DNA from: Devosia sp. LC5
Lineage (GTDB): Bacteria > Pseudomonadota > Alphaproteobacteria > Rhizobiales > Devosiaceae
Assembly: GCF_000735585.1 (NCBI RefSeq)
Contig: NZ_JNNO01000034.1
Location: forward strand, 1 to 64,000
DNA: 64,000 nt
Reading direction: 5' to 3'
Below the pieces are notes generated by a model. It saw nothing but the letters and a program-made list of their open reading frames with translations. It made no database searches and had not been told where the DNA came from. Position 1 is the stretch's first letter. Every line of letters starts with the position of its first letter. The position numbers and the translations under genes are program-made. This document shows, piece by piece, positions 1 to 8,234 of this stretch.

Positions 1-558
1 GGCGTGGGGGCACTGGGCATTGTCGATCACGACACAGTCTCGCTCTCCAATCTGCAGCGGCAGGTGATCCACACCACGGCCGGCATCGGCACCGGCAAGG
101 TGGCGAGCGCCGCCGCCTTTGCCATGGCACTCAATCCCCATGCCGGCATCGTGCCCCATGCCGAGCGGCTGGATGCGAGCAATGCCGGCCGGCTGGTCGG
201 CGCCTATGATCTGGTGCTCGACGGCACCGACAACCTGGTCACCCGCCGCCTCGTCGCCGCCGCCGCCGAACGCCTGGGCAAGCCCCTGGTCTCCGGCGCC
301 GTCTCCATGTTCGACGGCCAGGTCACGGTGTTCGCGCCGGGCGGTCCCGGCTTTGCCGCGCTTTACCCCGAGGACGCCAGCGACGATGACCTGCCCTCCT
401 GCGAGGCGACGGGCATATTGGGCCCGCTGACCGGCGTGATCGGCACGTTGATGGCCATGGAAGCCATCAAGCTCATCACCGGCATCGGCACTCCGCTGGT
501 CGGGCGGGTGCTGACCTATGACGGCAAGGAGGCGCGGTTTTCGGAGTTTTCGTATTGA
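1..558 (+). CDS. moeB: Molybdopterin-synthase adenylyltransferase (MoeB/ThiF/HesA family), 5'-truncated
   Basis: This is the C-terminal 185 residues of an E1-like adenylyltransferase, which activates the C-terminus of a small sulfur-carrier protein (MoaD or ThiS) with ATP. The reading frame is open at base 1, so the N-terminus with the glycine-rich nucleotide loop lies outside the window. Visible family marks are SNLQRQ near the start, the DGTDN motif, and the SCEATGILGPLTGVIGT block that precedes the conserved MEAIKLITG helix. The ThiF and MoeB branches cannot be separated confidently from this fragment. It converges on fabB across a repeat-filled gap. Confidence 0.85.
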   Translation, partial: GVGALGIVDHDTVSLSNLQRQVIHTTAGIGTGKVASAAAFAMALNPHAGIVPHAERLDASNAGRLVGAYDLVLDGTDNLVTRRLVAAAAERLGKPLVSGAVSMFDGQVTVFAPGGPGFAALYPEDASDDDLPSCEATGILGPLTGVIGTLMAMEAIKLITGIGTPLVGRVLTYDGKEARFSEFSY

Positions 559-598
559 AAGTGGCTCGGTAGTTTAGCGCTACCGATCCCACCACGGT

Positions 599-678
599 GT
601 CATTCCCGCGAAAGCGGGAACCTCCGTTTACTTGCCCAGTATCGCCAACAGAGGTCCCCGCTTTCGCGGGGATGACAT
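599..678. repeat. Dispersed palindromic repeat, family A, facing pair
   Basis: Two facing arms are visible: TTCCCGCGAAAGCGGGAA near 603-620 and a CCCCGCTTTCGCGGGG variant near 656-671. Each arm is itself a small hairpin with a GAAA or TTTC loop. The same unit recurs near 3343 and 11861. It probably forms a cruciform or a bidirectional RNA hairpin between moeB and fabB. Confidence 0.75.
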
Positions 679-707
679 TGTGGGTGGGACGACATTGAGA
701 TCCCGAC

Positions 708-793
708 CTCGTCCTTCGACAGGCTCACCATGAGGTCTACTCGGAATATTGCGGTCTAGAAGTAGACCTCATGGTGAGCTTGTCGAACCACGA
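708..793. repeat. Dispersed palindromic repeat, family B, facing pair
   Basis: The left arm reads TTCGACAGGCTCACCATGAG and runs on into GTCTACT. It is mirrored by AGTAGACCTCATGGTGAGCT followed by TGTCGAAC. The same inverted pair occurs near 32640 and 40668. The arms are about 30 bases each and the whole element fits between moeB and fabB. Confidence 0.75.
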
Positions 794-804
794 GGGTCGT
801 GCCC

Positions 805-2031
805 CTAGGCATCAACATGCTTGAACACCAGCGCGGCATTGGTGCCGCCAAAACCGAATGAATTGGACAGCACCACGCCCAGATCCACATCGTCGCGGCG
901 CTGGCGCAGGATGGGCATGTCTTCAAAGGCCGGGTCGAGGTTTTCGATATTGGCGCTGGCGGCGATGAAGCGGTGGCGCATCATCAGGATCGAATAGATC
1001 GCTTCATGCACCCCGGTGGCGCCCTGGCTGTGGCCGGTCAGCGATTTGGTGGCCGAAATGGGCGGGCATTTTCCGGCATCGCCGAACACCGCGCGGATCG
1101 CCTCGATTTCCTTGAGGTCGCCCACCGGGGTCGAGGTGGCGTGCGGATTGATATAATCCACCTTGGGGCCGACAGTCTTGAGCGCCATCTGCATGCAGCG
1201 CGCCGCGCCTTCGCCCGAGGGAGCGACCATGTCGAGACCATCCGAGGTCGCGCCATAGCCGGCCAGTTCCGCCCAGATCCTGGCCCCGCGCGCCCTGGCG
1301 TGTTCGTACTCCTCGAGCACCAGAACGCCGGCGCCACCCGAGATGACGAAGCCGTCGCGCGCCACGTCATAGCAGCGCGAGGCCTTTTCCGGCGTGTCGT
1401 TGAAATTGGAGCTCATGGCGCCCATGGCGTCGAACAGGTTGGATAGCGTCCAATCGAGATCTTCATGCCCGCCGGCAAACACCACGTCCTGCTTGCCCAG
1501 CATGATCTGTTCCATGCCATTGCCGATGCAGTGCTTACTGGTCGCGCAGGCCGCGGTGATGGAATAATTGACGCCCTTGATGCCGAAGGCGGTGGCCAGC
1601 GTCGCCGATGCGGTCGAGCCCATGGCCTTGGGCACGGCGAGCGGCCCGATGCGCTTGGGGCTGGTATTCTTGCGGGTGGTGTCGGCGGCCTCGACAATGG
1701 TGCGGGTGGAGGAGCCGCCCGAGCCCATGACAATGCCGGTCATGGGGTTGGAAATGTCGCTCTCTTCAAGCCCTGCATCGGCAATGGCCTGCTGCATGGC
1801 CAGATAATTCCAGGCCGCGCCGCGGCCCATGAAGCGGGTGACGCGGCGGTCGAGCAATTCGAACGGATCGAGGCGCGGATCGCCCTTGACCTGGCTGCGG
1901 AAGCCCAGTTCTGCCTGGTCTTCGGCAAAGACAATGCCGGGCCTGGCGGCTTTCAGGCTCGCCGTAACCTCGTCCAGGCTATTGCCGATCGAGGAAATGA
2001 TACCCATGCCGGTGACGACAACTCGTCTCAT
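805..2031 (-). CDS. fabB: 3-oxoacyl-ACP synthase I (FabB)
   Basis: This is a beta-ketoacyl-ACP synthase of 408 residues. It elongates acyl-ACP with malonyl-ACP and, with FabA, makes unsaturated fatty acids in the cytoplasm. The thiolase-fold active site is complete: Cys162 in [10 protein letters not shown], His297 in [12 protein letters not shown] and His334 in [11 protein letters not shown], close to E. coli FabB C163/H298/H333. The start gives the usual [10 protein letters not shown] opening. It lies 87 bases downstream of fabA on the same strand, so the pair is probably one operon. A fabI gene, often third in this cluster in rhizobia, is not present here. Confidence 0.95.
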   Translation of the reverse strand: MRRVVVTGMGIISSIGNSLDEVTASLKAARPGIVFAEDQAELGFRSQVKGDPRLDPFELLDRRVTRFMGRGAAWNYLAMQQAIADAGLEESDISNPMTGIVMGSGGSSTRTIVEAADTTRKNTSPKRIGPLAVPKAMGSTASATLATAFGIKGVNYSITAACATSKHCIGNGMEQIMLGKQDVVFAGGHEDLDWTLSNLFDAMGAMSSNFNDTPEKASRCYDVARDGFVISGGAGVLVLEEYEHARARGARIWAELAGYGATSDGLDMVAPSGEGAARCMQMALKTVGPKVDYINPHATSTPVGDLKEIEAIRAVFGDAGKCPPISATKSLTGHSQGATGVHEAIYSILMMRHRFIAASANIENLDPAFEDMPILRQRRDDVDLGVVLSNSFGFGGTNAALVFKHVDA

Positions 2032-2118
2032 TGCAACCTCGCTCCGTCAAGTTCGGGCGCCCTTGAGCTGGGCGCTTCGTATCGGTTTTCAAGTGGGGCG
2101 GATCGTCCGCCCCGGGCA

Positions 2119-2649
2119 TCAGGCGCCCTTCTGGTCCTTGAGCTGGCTATCGCTGAACAGGCCCACCCGCAGGTCCTTGGCCTCATAGATCACCTTGCCG
2201 TCGGCCTTGACCCAGCCATCGGCAATGCCCAGGGTCAGACGAGAGCGCATGACGCGCTTGATGTCGATACCGTACTCGACCAATTTGACATCATCGGTCA
2301 CTTGACCGGTAAACTTAATTTCACCGCCAAGGGCGCGTCCCTTGCCGGGCTGGCCGATCCAGCCGAGGAAAAAGCCGGTCATCTGCCACACGGCATCGAG
2401 CCCCAGGCACCCCGGCATCACCGGATCGCCGATGAAATGGCATTTGAAGAACCACAGGTCCGGATTGACGTCGAGTTCGGCGCGCACCTGGCCCTTGCCA
2501 AAGGCGCCCCCGGTCTCGTCGATCTGGGTGATGCGGTCGAACATCAGCATGGGCGGGGCCGGCAGGCGGGCATCCATCTGGCCCGGCAATTCGCCACGGC
2601 CATGGGCCAAAAGCTCTTCATACCCAAATGCACTCTGCCGATCGGCCAT
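2119..2649 (-). CDS. fabA: 3-hydroxydecanoyl-ACP dehydratase/isomerase (FabA)
   Basis: The 176-residue hot-dog-fold enzyme dehydrates 3-hydroxydecanoyl-ACP and isomerises trans-2 to cis-3-decenoyl-ACP, which is the entry point to unsaturated fatty acids. Catalytic His71 sits in [14 protein letters not shown] and Asp85 in LGLDAVWQM, matching E. coli H70/D84. A longer in-frame extension exists upstream but its residues look non-coding; the start at [14 protein letters not shown] matches the family length. It is transcribed divergently from irr and sits ahead of fabB. Confidence 0.95.
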   Translation of the reverse strand: MADRQSAFGYEELLAHGRGELPGQMDARLPAPPMLMFDRITQIDETGGAFGKGQVRAELDVNPDLWFFKCHFIGDPVMPGCLGLDAVWQMTGFFLGWIGQPGKGRALGGEIKFTGQVTDDVKLVEYGIDIKRVMRSRLTLGIADGWVKADGKVIYEAKDLRVGLFSDSQLKDQKGA

Positions 2650-2835
2650 CAAAAGTCCCTCGGTTAACCTTGAGGCACGTCTCGTATAGAGGGCGGAACA
2701 GAGGGTCAATAGAGGGGCCATACCGCCTTTGGGCGCAGCATTGCTCCTGCGACGCCTGTGACGCTTGTGCGAAAAAGCCACGATAGCTATAAGGAGCTTA
2801 GGTTTTCCGGCCCTTTGGTGAAGTAAAAGGACCCA
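2650..2835. promoter_or_regulatory. Divergent fabA / irr promoter region
   Basis: These 186 bases separate the start codons of fabA (minus) and irr (plus), so both promoters must lie here or in the adjoining genes. The irr side carries AAAAGGA as a ribosome-binding site about six bases before its ATG. I see no clear Irr ICE box (TTTAGAA-N3-TTCTAAA type). Confidence 0.6.
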
Positions 2836-3279
2836 ATGTCAGATCGTACCCAGACCGCCCGGTCCGTTCCCTCGCGCAAGCCCTGCCTCACGGCTGTGTT
2901 GCGCATGGCCGGTCTCCGTCCGACCCGGCAGCGCGTGGCGCTGGCCGAATTGCTGTTCGGCGGCCCGCACCGCCATGTCAGCGCCGAGCAATTGCATGAC
3001 GAGGCGAGCCAATCGCGCGTCAATGTTTCGCTCGCCACCATCTATAATACGCTGCACCAGTTCCATGAAGCGGGCCTGCTGCGCGAAGTGGCGGTGGATG
3101 CCTCGCGCTCCTATTTCGACACCGACACCTCCGATCACCATCACTTCTATGTGGAAGACGAGCAGCGGATGATCGATATCCCCGCCAGCTCCGTCGAATT
3201 CGCCGCCCTCCCCAACGCCCCCAAGGGTATGAAGGTGAGCCATGTCGACGTGGTGATCCGCGTGCGCAAGGCGCAGTGA
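2836..3279 (+). CDS. irr: Iron response regulator Irr (Fur family)
   Basis: This 147-residue Fur-superfamily protein has the winged-helix segment [15 protein letters not shown] (about residues 27-40) and [13 protein letters not shown] as recognition helix. It has the metal/heme-linked DHHHFYVED block at 100-108. The triple histidine and the lack of the extra Fur cysteine pairs favour Irr, the heme-responsive regulator of iron genes in Hyphomicrobiales, over Fur or Zur. The N-terminal Cys-Pro heme motif of Bradyrhizobium Irr is not seen. Divergence from fabA-fabB is a recurrent arrangement in this order. Confidence 0.88.
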   Translation: MSDRTQTARSVPSRKPCLTAVLRMAGLRPTRQRVALAELLFGGPHRHVSAEQLHDEASQSRVNVSLATIYNTLHQFHEAGLLREVAVDASRSYFDTDTSDHHHFYVEDEQRMIDIPASSVEFAALPNAPKGMKVSHVDVVIRVRKAQ

Positions 3280-3339
3280 TTTTTGGCGCCGCCCTCCTCA
3301 AGGAGGGCAGCAAATGCCGGTTGCCTCTCTTCCCACAGG

Positions 3340-3368
3340 GTCATTCCCGCGAAAGCGGGAACCTCTGT
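3340..3368. repeat. Dispersed palindromic repeat, family A, single arm
   Basis: A single TTCCCGCGAAAGCGGGAA hairpin with the flanking TCA and CCTCTG of the family. No facing partner is seen within the gap, unlike the copies near 600 and 11861. Confidence 0.65.
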
Positions 3369-3459
3369 TTCTGCGCCTAGAGGCGCCTGGCATCGATTGT
3401 CGAACAGGCAGACGCAGTCCCCACAGACACACACCACCTGCGCCCTTCCCTCCATTCAT

Positions 3460-3543
3460 CGTCATCACCCGGCTTGTCCGGGTGATCCATCTCTCAGCGG
3501 GTGCGGAGACAATGGATTGCCCGGACAGGCCGGGCAATGACGG
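3460..3543. repeat. Dispersed palindromic repeat, family F, facing pair
   Basis: CATCACCCGGCTTGTCCGGG and GCCCGGACAGGCCGGGCAAT face each other around a spacer that ends in mirrored GATCCAT/ATGGATT. Together with the family A arm it fills most of the 341-base gap between irr and the methyltransferase; no gene is seen there. Confidence 0.65.
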
Positions 3544-3593
3544 CGGCACTTAGCTTGGAATCTAGCACGGCTTGCAACGGAAGCTTGACGCCC

Positions 3594-3630
3594 CGGCTAT
3601 CATGAAACATATTAAGTTACATGATAGCCG
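3594..3630. promoter_or_regulatory. 37-bp near-perfect palindrome over the methyltransferase start codon
   Basis: The arms CGGCTATCATG (3594-3604) and CATGATAGCCG (3620-3630) are exact inverted repeats, and the AT-rich core AACATATTAAGTT is also largely self-complementary. The ATG of the downstream methyltransferase (3621) lies in the right arm. It could be a repressor operator blocking transcription, or an mRNA hairpin hiding the start codon. No regulator gene is adjacent. Confidence 0.6.
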
Positions 3631-4313
3631 AAAGCCGCCACAAAACCCCCAACCCCTTCCACGCCAGCAGCGCCTATGCCGAGGGGCCGCCGCGGCAGGT
3701 GCCGGGTTTTGCGAGCCTGCACCATATGGTGGCGCTGCTGCTGGCCGAACGGGTGCCGGCAGATGGACGCGTGCTGGTGCTGGGCGCAGGTGGTGGTCTG
3801 GAGCTTAAAGCACTGGCCGAGGCGCAGTCGGGCTGGTCCTTCCTGGGCGTTGATCCCTCGGCGGATATGCTGGCCTTGGCCAAACAGGCAATAGAGCCGC
3901 ATGCCGGCCGCATGCAATTGCACCATGGCTATATCGAGGACGCCCCGGATGGAGCGTTCGACGGAGCCACGTGTCTCCTCACCTTCCATTTCATCCCGCG
4001 CGAAGAGCGGCTGGAGACGCTCCGCCAAATCCGCCACCGCCTGAAGCCTGGCGCGCCTCTCCTATTGGCCCATATCAGCTTCCCGCAGGCCGAGCCGGAG
4101 CGCAGCCAATGGATCGCCCGCCACGTCGCCTATTCGGCCGCACCGGGGACGGACCCGGTCCAGCTGGCAAGCGCCAGGCAGGCCATCGGCACCCGGCTCA
4201 CGATTCTCGCGCCCGATGAAGAAGAGGCCATGCTGCGTGAAGCGGGTTTTTCGGGTGTCAGCCTGTTCTATGCCGGGCTCAGTTTCAAAGGCTGGGTGGC
4301 CTATGCCGGCTGA
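3621..4313 (+). CDS. Class I SAM-dependent methyltransferase
   Basis: This 230-residue cytosolic protein carries the Rossmann methyltransferase signature: motif I VLVLGAGGGLELKAL (about 51-65), the acidic end of strand 2 in FLGVDPSADMLALA, and the post-IV loop LTFHFIPREERLETLRQIRHRLKPG. The substrate is unknown. The ATG used lies inside a long palindrome and has no good ribosome-binding site before it, so translation may be leaderless or regulated. The next in-frame ATG (about residue 36) would remove conserved sequence, so the first is preferred. Confidence 0.85.
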   Translation: MIAESRHKTPNPFHASSAYAEGPPRQVPGFASLHHMVALLLAERVPADGRVLVLGAGGGLELKALAEAQSGWSFLGVDPSADMLALAKQAIEPHAGRMQLHHGYIEDAPDGAFDGATCLLTFHFIPREERLETLRQIRHRLKPGAPLLLAHISFPQAEPERSQWIARHVAYSAAPGTDPVQLASARQAIGTRLTILAPDEEEAMLREAGFSGVSLFYAGLSFKGWVAYAG

Positions 4314-4449
4314 TTTTGGACGGCTTTGGTATCTCCAAAGCCCGTTGTCCAGTCCCTGTGGGCAGGGAAATCGCCCAAGGCCCGAGTGACAAAGCCCACC
4401 TTCATCGCCCATATTGCGCCCGCGACGGAAACAGCCTCAAGGGTGGCCG

Positions 4450-5286
4450 ATGAGCCAAAAGGTCAATCTAAACGCCTATTTCGAGCGAATCGGATTTGCC
4501 GGATCGATTGCGCCGAGCCTTGCGACACTGGAATTGCTGCATGAATTGCACCCTGCGGCGATCCCGTTTGAAAATCTGAACCCGCTGCTCGGCCTGCCGG
4601 TGGCGCTGGACCAGCAGAGCCTGGAAAAAAAGCTGCTCGGCGAAAAGCGGGGCGGCTATTGCTTTGAACACAATATGCTGTTCAAGCGCATCCTGGCCGA
4701 GCTCGATTATGCCGTGCGGGGCCTCGCCGCCAAGGTCCTGTGGAACAATCCGGACGCCGGGGGGCAGCAGCACAGCCACATGCTGCTTGCCGTCGAGATC
4801 AACGGCGCCACCTATATTGCCGATGTCGGCTTTGGCGGGCTGACGCCGACCGCCCCGCTGCGCCTGCGCGCCGACGTGGAACAGGCGACCCCGCACCAGA
4901 CCTATCGCCTGACCGGGGGCGAACCGGAATGGCGGCTTGAGGTCAAGCTGGAGCAAGACTGGCGGCCGCTTTATAGCTTTACGACCCAGGAATGGGCCGA
5001 CCCCGATTATGAGCCGCTCAACGCCGTCATCGCGGGTGATCCGGCTTCGCCCTTCACCAGGCAATTGCGGGTGGCGCTCTCGCCCAAGGGACAGCGCATC
5101 AAGCTCCTGAACAATCGCCTGACAATCGAGCCGCTCGAGGGCGAGCCCGAGCAAAGGCTGCTGGCCAGCGTCGCCGAATTGCGCGACGTGCTGAGCGTCA
5201 CCTTCGGCCTTGGCCTGCCGGTGGCAGACCTGCTCGACCCCAGGCTCGAAGTCATCCTGGCCGATGCCGGCGTGGCGGAGGTCTAG
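4450..5286 (+). CDS. nat: Arylamine N-acetyltransferase
   Basis: The 278-residue protein has the Cys-His-Asp triad of the NAT family: Cys71 in KRGGYCFEHN, His110 in QHSHMLLAV and Asp125 in YIADVGFGG, with spacing like Salmonella NAT (69/107/122). These enzymes transfer acetyl from acetyl-CoA to arylamines and hydrazines in the cytoplasm. An upstream in-frame TTG exists, but the ATG at 4450 gives the conserved NLNAYFERIGF opening. It abuts the next gene with no spacing, suggesting co-transcription. Confidence 0.9.
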   Translation: MSQKVNLNAYFERIGFAGSIAPSLATLELLHELHPAAIPFENLNPLLGLPVALDQQSLEKKLLGEKRGGYCFEHNMLFKRILAELDYAVRGLAAKVLWNNPDAGGQQHSHMLLAVEINGATYIADVGFGGLTPTAPLRLRADVEQATPHQTYRLTGGEPEWRLEVKLEQDWRPLYSFTTQEWADPDYEPLNAVIAGDPASPFTRQLRVALSPKGQRIKLLNNRLTIEPLEGEPEQRLLASVAELRDVLSVTFGLGLPVADLLDPRLEVILADAGVAEV

Positions 5287-5883
5287 ATGGCCCCGGTCGT
5301 CGTCGATCCCGACCGCGTCAAGGAATTTGCCGATTTCGATGCCTTCTATGCTTGGCTCAAAGCCAATCACGACAGTGCAGAAGAAGTCTGGATCCGCATT
5401 TTCAAGAAGGCCAGCGGCCGGGCCACCATCACGCCGGCCGAGGCGATCGACGCGGTGCTGTGCTGGGGCTGGATCGATGCCATCCGCAAGAGCTGGGACG
5501 ATGTCTCCTTCGTGCAGCGCTATTGCCCGCGCCGGGGCAAAAGCGTGTGGAGCCAGATCAATCGCGACAATGTCGCCCGCATGATCGCCGCGGGAAAGAT
5601 GACCGGGCATGGCCTGGCCCAGGTCGAAAAAGCCAAGGCCGATGGGCGCTGGGACGCTGCCTATAAGCAGAGCATGGAGCCGCCCGCCGACCTGCTGGCC
5701 GCCATCGCCGCCAGCCCCAAGGCGCAGGCGGCCTATGAGACCTTGTCGGCGCAAAACCGTTTCGCGCTGACTTTCCGCACCCACAATATGAAAACCCCGG
5801 CCGGCCGCGCCAAAAAGATTGCCGATAGTGTGGCCATGCTGGAGCGGGGCGAGACCATCCATCCGCAAAAGGCCAAGCCGTGA
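5287..5883 (+). CDS. YdeI/OmpD-associated family protein
   Basis: A 198-residue soluble protein resembling the YdeI (COG4430) family. Typical marks are the EEVWIRIFKKASG segment, the AIDAVLCWGWIDAIRKSWDD block, and the C-terminal FRTHNMKTPAGRAKKI motif. The family has no settled biochemical role; some members are linked to cationic peptide resistance. Its ATG follows the NAT stop directly and its stop overlaps the next gene, so the three genes are probably translated from one message. Confidence 0.8.
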   Translation: MAPVVVDPDRVKEFADFDAFYAWLKANHDSAEEVWIRIFKKASGRATITPAEAIDAVLCWGWIDAIRKSWDDVSFVQRYCPRRGKSVWSQINRDNVARMIAAGKMTGHGLAQVEKAKADGRWDAAYKQSMEPPADLLAAIAASPKAQAAYETLSAQNRFALTFRTHNMKTPAGRAKKIADSVAMLERGETIHPQKAKP

Positions 5884-6401
5884 GCCGCCACGTGGCCCTG
5901 CTGCGCGGCGTCAATCTGGGCAAAAGGCAGGTCAAATCAGCCGAATTGATCGCCGTCTTCGAGGCCATGGGCTTTGCCAATGTCAAAACCCTGCTCGCCA
6001 GCGGCAATGTGCTGTTCGATGGCGCGGCGCCCGAACGCGGCAAGATCGAAACCGCGCTGCAACGCCATTTCGGCTTCGAGATCGGCACCGTGCTGCGCAC
6101 GCAGGCGCAGATGCGCGCATTGGTGGCCCGCGATCCGTTCCAGGGGCGCCTCGAGAATACCGATACCAAGCTCTACGTCACCTTTCTCGCCGAGCCCGAT
6201 GCCCGCACCCTGCCCATGCCCTGCGGCATTCCGGGCGATTTCGAGGTGGTGGAGCTGACCGAGCGGGAAGTGTTCATGCTGGCGTTTCGCCTGCCCAACG
6301 GGCGGTTCGGGCTGGGCATGGAACAGGTGGGCAAACATTTCGGGACCAAGCGGCTCTGGACCTCGCGCAATTTCAATACCGTGCTAAAAGCCGCCGCATG
6401 A
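5880..6401 (+). CDS. DUF1697 domain-containing protein
   Basis: The 173-residue protein starts with VALLRGVNLGKRQVK and has NVKTLLASGNVLFD, the N-terminal signature of DUF1697. It ends with LWTSRNFNTVLKAA, also typical. The function of the family is unknown. The GTG start overlaps the previous TGA stop by four bases (GTGA), indicating translational coupling. The length is close to the usual 170-180 residues. Confidence 0.85.
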   Translation: MSRHVALLRGVNLGKRQVKSAELIAVFEAMGFANVKTLLASGNVLFDGAAPERGKIETALQRHFGFEIGTVLRTQAQMRALVARDPFQGRLENTDTKLYVTFLAEPDARTLPMPCGIPGDFEVVELTEREVFMLAFRLPNGRFGLGMEQVGKHFGTKRLWTSRNFNTVLKAAA

Positions 6402-6420
6402 CGCGCCAGGGAGGCTTTCT

Positions 6421-7314
6421 ATGATCACCGTTTTCGGCTCGACCAATCTGGATCAGGTCGGCACTGTCAGCCGCTTGCCCAAGCCGGGCGAGACCGTGGC
6501 GGGCGGCACCTTCTCGATGGCGGCGGGCGGCAAGGGGGCTAATCAGGCCCTGGCGGCGCGCCGCGCTGGCGCCGATGTCCGGCATTTTTCGGCGGTGGGT
6601 GCCGATGCCTTTGCCGAAATGGCGCTCGAACTGCTCAAGGCGGATGGCGTCGATCTCAGCGACCTCAAGATTTCCAGCGGCCCCACCGGCATTGCCATGA
6701 TCTTTGTCGATGGCCATGGCGAAAACGTCATCGCCGTATTGCCCGGCGCCAATGGCACGCTGACCCCATCCGATGCCGAAAAAGCCCTTGCCGGATTGGG
6801 TGTCGGCGCCGTGCTATTGCTGCAGCAGGAAATCCCGCAGGCCGCGACCGAACGGGCGCTGGACCTGGCGCGGGCGCAGAATGTCACCTCCATTCTCAAT
6901 ACGGCCCCCTTTCTCGACAGCACGCGGGCCATTGCGCCCAAGGCCTCGATCCTGGTCGCCAACGAGACCGAATTCGGCCTGCTGACCGGCACGGGGATCG
7001 AGCAACTCGATGCTGCCATGCTGGAATGGTCGACCAAGCATGACCAGACGGTGATCGTCACGCTTGGCCCCGATGGCGCCAAGGCCGCGACCAGGACAGG
7101 GCTGATCCATGTGCCGGCCATGCCGGTCAAGCCGGTGGACACGGTGGGCGCCGGCGACACCTTCTGCGGCTATCTCGCCGCCGGCCTCGATAGCGGTCTC
7201 GACCTGGAAGCCGCGATGAGGCGCGCGGCGGTGGCCGCGAGCCTGGCCTGCCTCAAGCCCGGCGCACAGCCGGCCATCCCCTATGCCAGGGACGTCGTGG
7301 CGGCGCTGGGTTAA
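6421..7314 (+). CDS. rbsK: Ribokinase (PfkB family)
   Basis: This 297-residue sugar kinase phosphorylates D-ribose to ribose-5-phosphate. PfkB signature 1 is GGKGANQALAARRAGADV (about 37-54), and signature 2 with the catalytic Asp246 is DTVGAGDTFCGYLAAG. The opening VFGSTNLDQVGTVSRLPKPGET and the NETEF motif near 181-185 match ribokinases. No ribose transporter or rbsD is adjacent, so the exact sugar is inferred. It is 19 bases after the DUF1697 gene on the same strand and may be part of that unit. Confidence 0.85.
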   Translation: MITVFGSTNLDQVGTVSRLPKPGETVAGGTFSMAAGGKGANQALAARRAGADVRHFSAVGADAFAEMALELLKADGVDLSDLKISSGPTGIAMIFVDGHGENVIAVLPGANGTLTPSDAEKALAGLGVGAVLLLQQEIPQAATERALDLARAQNVTSILNTAPFLDSTRAIAPKASILVANETEFGLLTGTGIEQLDAAMLEWSTKHDQTVIVTLGPDGAKAATRTGLIHVPAMPVKPVDTVGAGDTFCGYLAAGLDSGLDLEAAMRRAAVAASLACLKPGAQPAIPYARDVVAALG

Positions 7315-7330
7315 CCCACCGCACCTCCCC

Positions 7331-7432
7331 CAACCACCGGCTCTCCCTCGGGCTCGACCCGAGGGCCATCCTCCACACGGCGCGCATCCAGAGTGGTCCT
7401 CGGGTCAAGCCCGAGGAAGATGCGGTGGGTGG
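7331..7432. repeat. Dispersed palindromic repeat, family C, facing pair
   Basis: CTCCCTCGGGCTCGACCCGA and TCCTCGGGTCAAGCCCGAGG face each other, with mirrored outer ends (CCACCGGC / GCGGTGGG). Four copies of this family occur in the window (near 7.3, 9.1, 16.0 and 19.1 kb). It lies between convergent rbsK and infC. Confidence 0.75.
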
Positions 7433-7493
7433 TGAGGCATCACACTGCGCCAACGGCGTGGGCGGTTGAACCACCGGGCCAAAAGACCAAAAC

Positions 7494-7528
7494 AAAAAAG
7501 GCAGGCCCCCTTGGGACCTGCCTTTTTG
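7494..7528 (-). terminator. Rho-independent terminator, infC side (bidirectional)
   Basis: A GGCAGG stem (7500-7505) pairs with CCTGCC (7517-7522), flanked by six A on the left and five T on the right, so it can terminate in both directions. On the minus strand it follows infC by about 20 bases. Confidence 0.85.
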
Positions 7529-7547
7529 CATTAGCTTGGCGTAGCGC

Positions 7548-8084
7548 TCACTTGGGCGCCAGCACCATGACCATCTGGCGGCCTTCGGAGCGGGGCTGGC
7601 TTTCGACCTTGGCCACCGGCTCCATCATGTCCTTGACCTTGATCAATAGCTGCATGCCCAGTTCCTGGTGCGCCATTTCGCGGCCCCGGAAGCGCATGGT
7701 CACCTTGACCCGGTCGCCATCGTCGAGGAAGCGCTGGACGGCCTTCATCTTGGTCTCGTAGTCATGCGTGTCGATATTGGGACGCAGCTGGACTTCCTTG
7801 ACCTCGATCACCTTCTGCTTCTTGCGTGCCTCGGCAGCTTTTTTCTGCGCGGCATATTTGAAGCGGCCAAGATCGAGCATCTTGGCGACGGGCGGATTGG
7901 CATTGGGAGAAATCAGGACCAGGTCAAGACCCTGTTCCTGCGCCTCTGCAAGAGCCGCACGGGTGTTGACGATCCCGCGGTTCTCACCCTCGGCATCGAT
8001 AAGCTGGACGTCGGGGCTGGCAATATCCTCGTTCGAGAGCGGCCCATCTTTCTGGGGCGCGACGGGTCTCATGGGACGGCGAAT
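7548..8084 (-). CDS. infC: Translation initiation factor IF-3, AUU start
   Basis: IF-3 binds the 30S subunit, checks initiator tRNA pairing and prevents 70S association. The N-domain [12 protein letters not shown], the linker [17 protein letters not shown] and the C-domain [17 protein letters not shown] are all present. I place the start at an ATT codon (8084 to 8082), giving a 178-residue protein that opens [17 protein letters not shown], as in other alphaproteobacterial IF-3 proteins. AAGGA sits eight bases before this ATT. The nearest upstream ATG (8129) has no ribosome-binding site and would add 15 atypical residues. AUU starts on infC allow autorepression because IF-3 rejects non-AUG starts. 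Confidence 0.92.
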   Translation of the reverse strand: MRRPMRPVAPQKDGPLSNEDIASPDVQLIDAEGENRGIVNTRAALAEAQEQGLDLVLISPNANPPVAKMLDLGRFKYAAQKKAAEARKKQKVIEVKEVQLRPNIDTHDYETKMKAVQRFLDDGDRVKVTMRFRGREMAHQELGMQLLIKVKDMMEPVAKVESQPRSEGRQMVMVLAPK

Positions 8085-8234
8085 GGCAGGGATCCTTGTA
8101 TTGTTAAGCCAGGTGGTGAAATCGGCCATAAAATCGTGTTAGCGGGAACATAAGTCAACTGGCAAACGGGGTATATTGCGCCCTGTTGCGTCGTTGAAAC
8201 GCTTCCGCCCAGTCAATCGCAGAGTACCGGCTCT

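Noticed and set aside
599..793. Possible CRISPR array from repeated units
   Set aside because: The units are inverted pairs, not direct repeats with regular spacers, and no cas genes are present.
1465..2667. 400-residue open frame on the plus strand opposite fabB and fabA
   Set aside because: Antisense shadow of two clearly conserved genes; GC-rich codon structure keeps the opposite frame open. No family motif in its translation.
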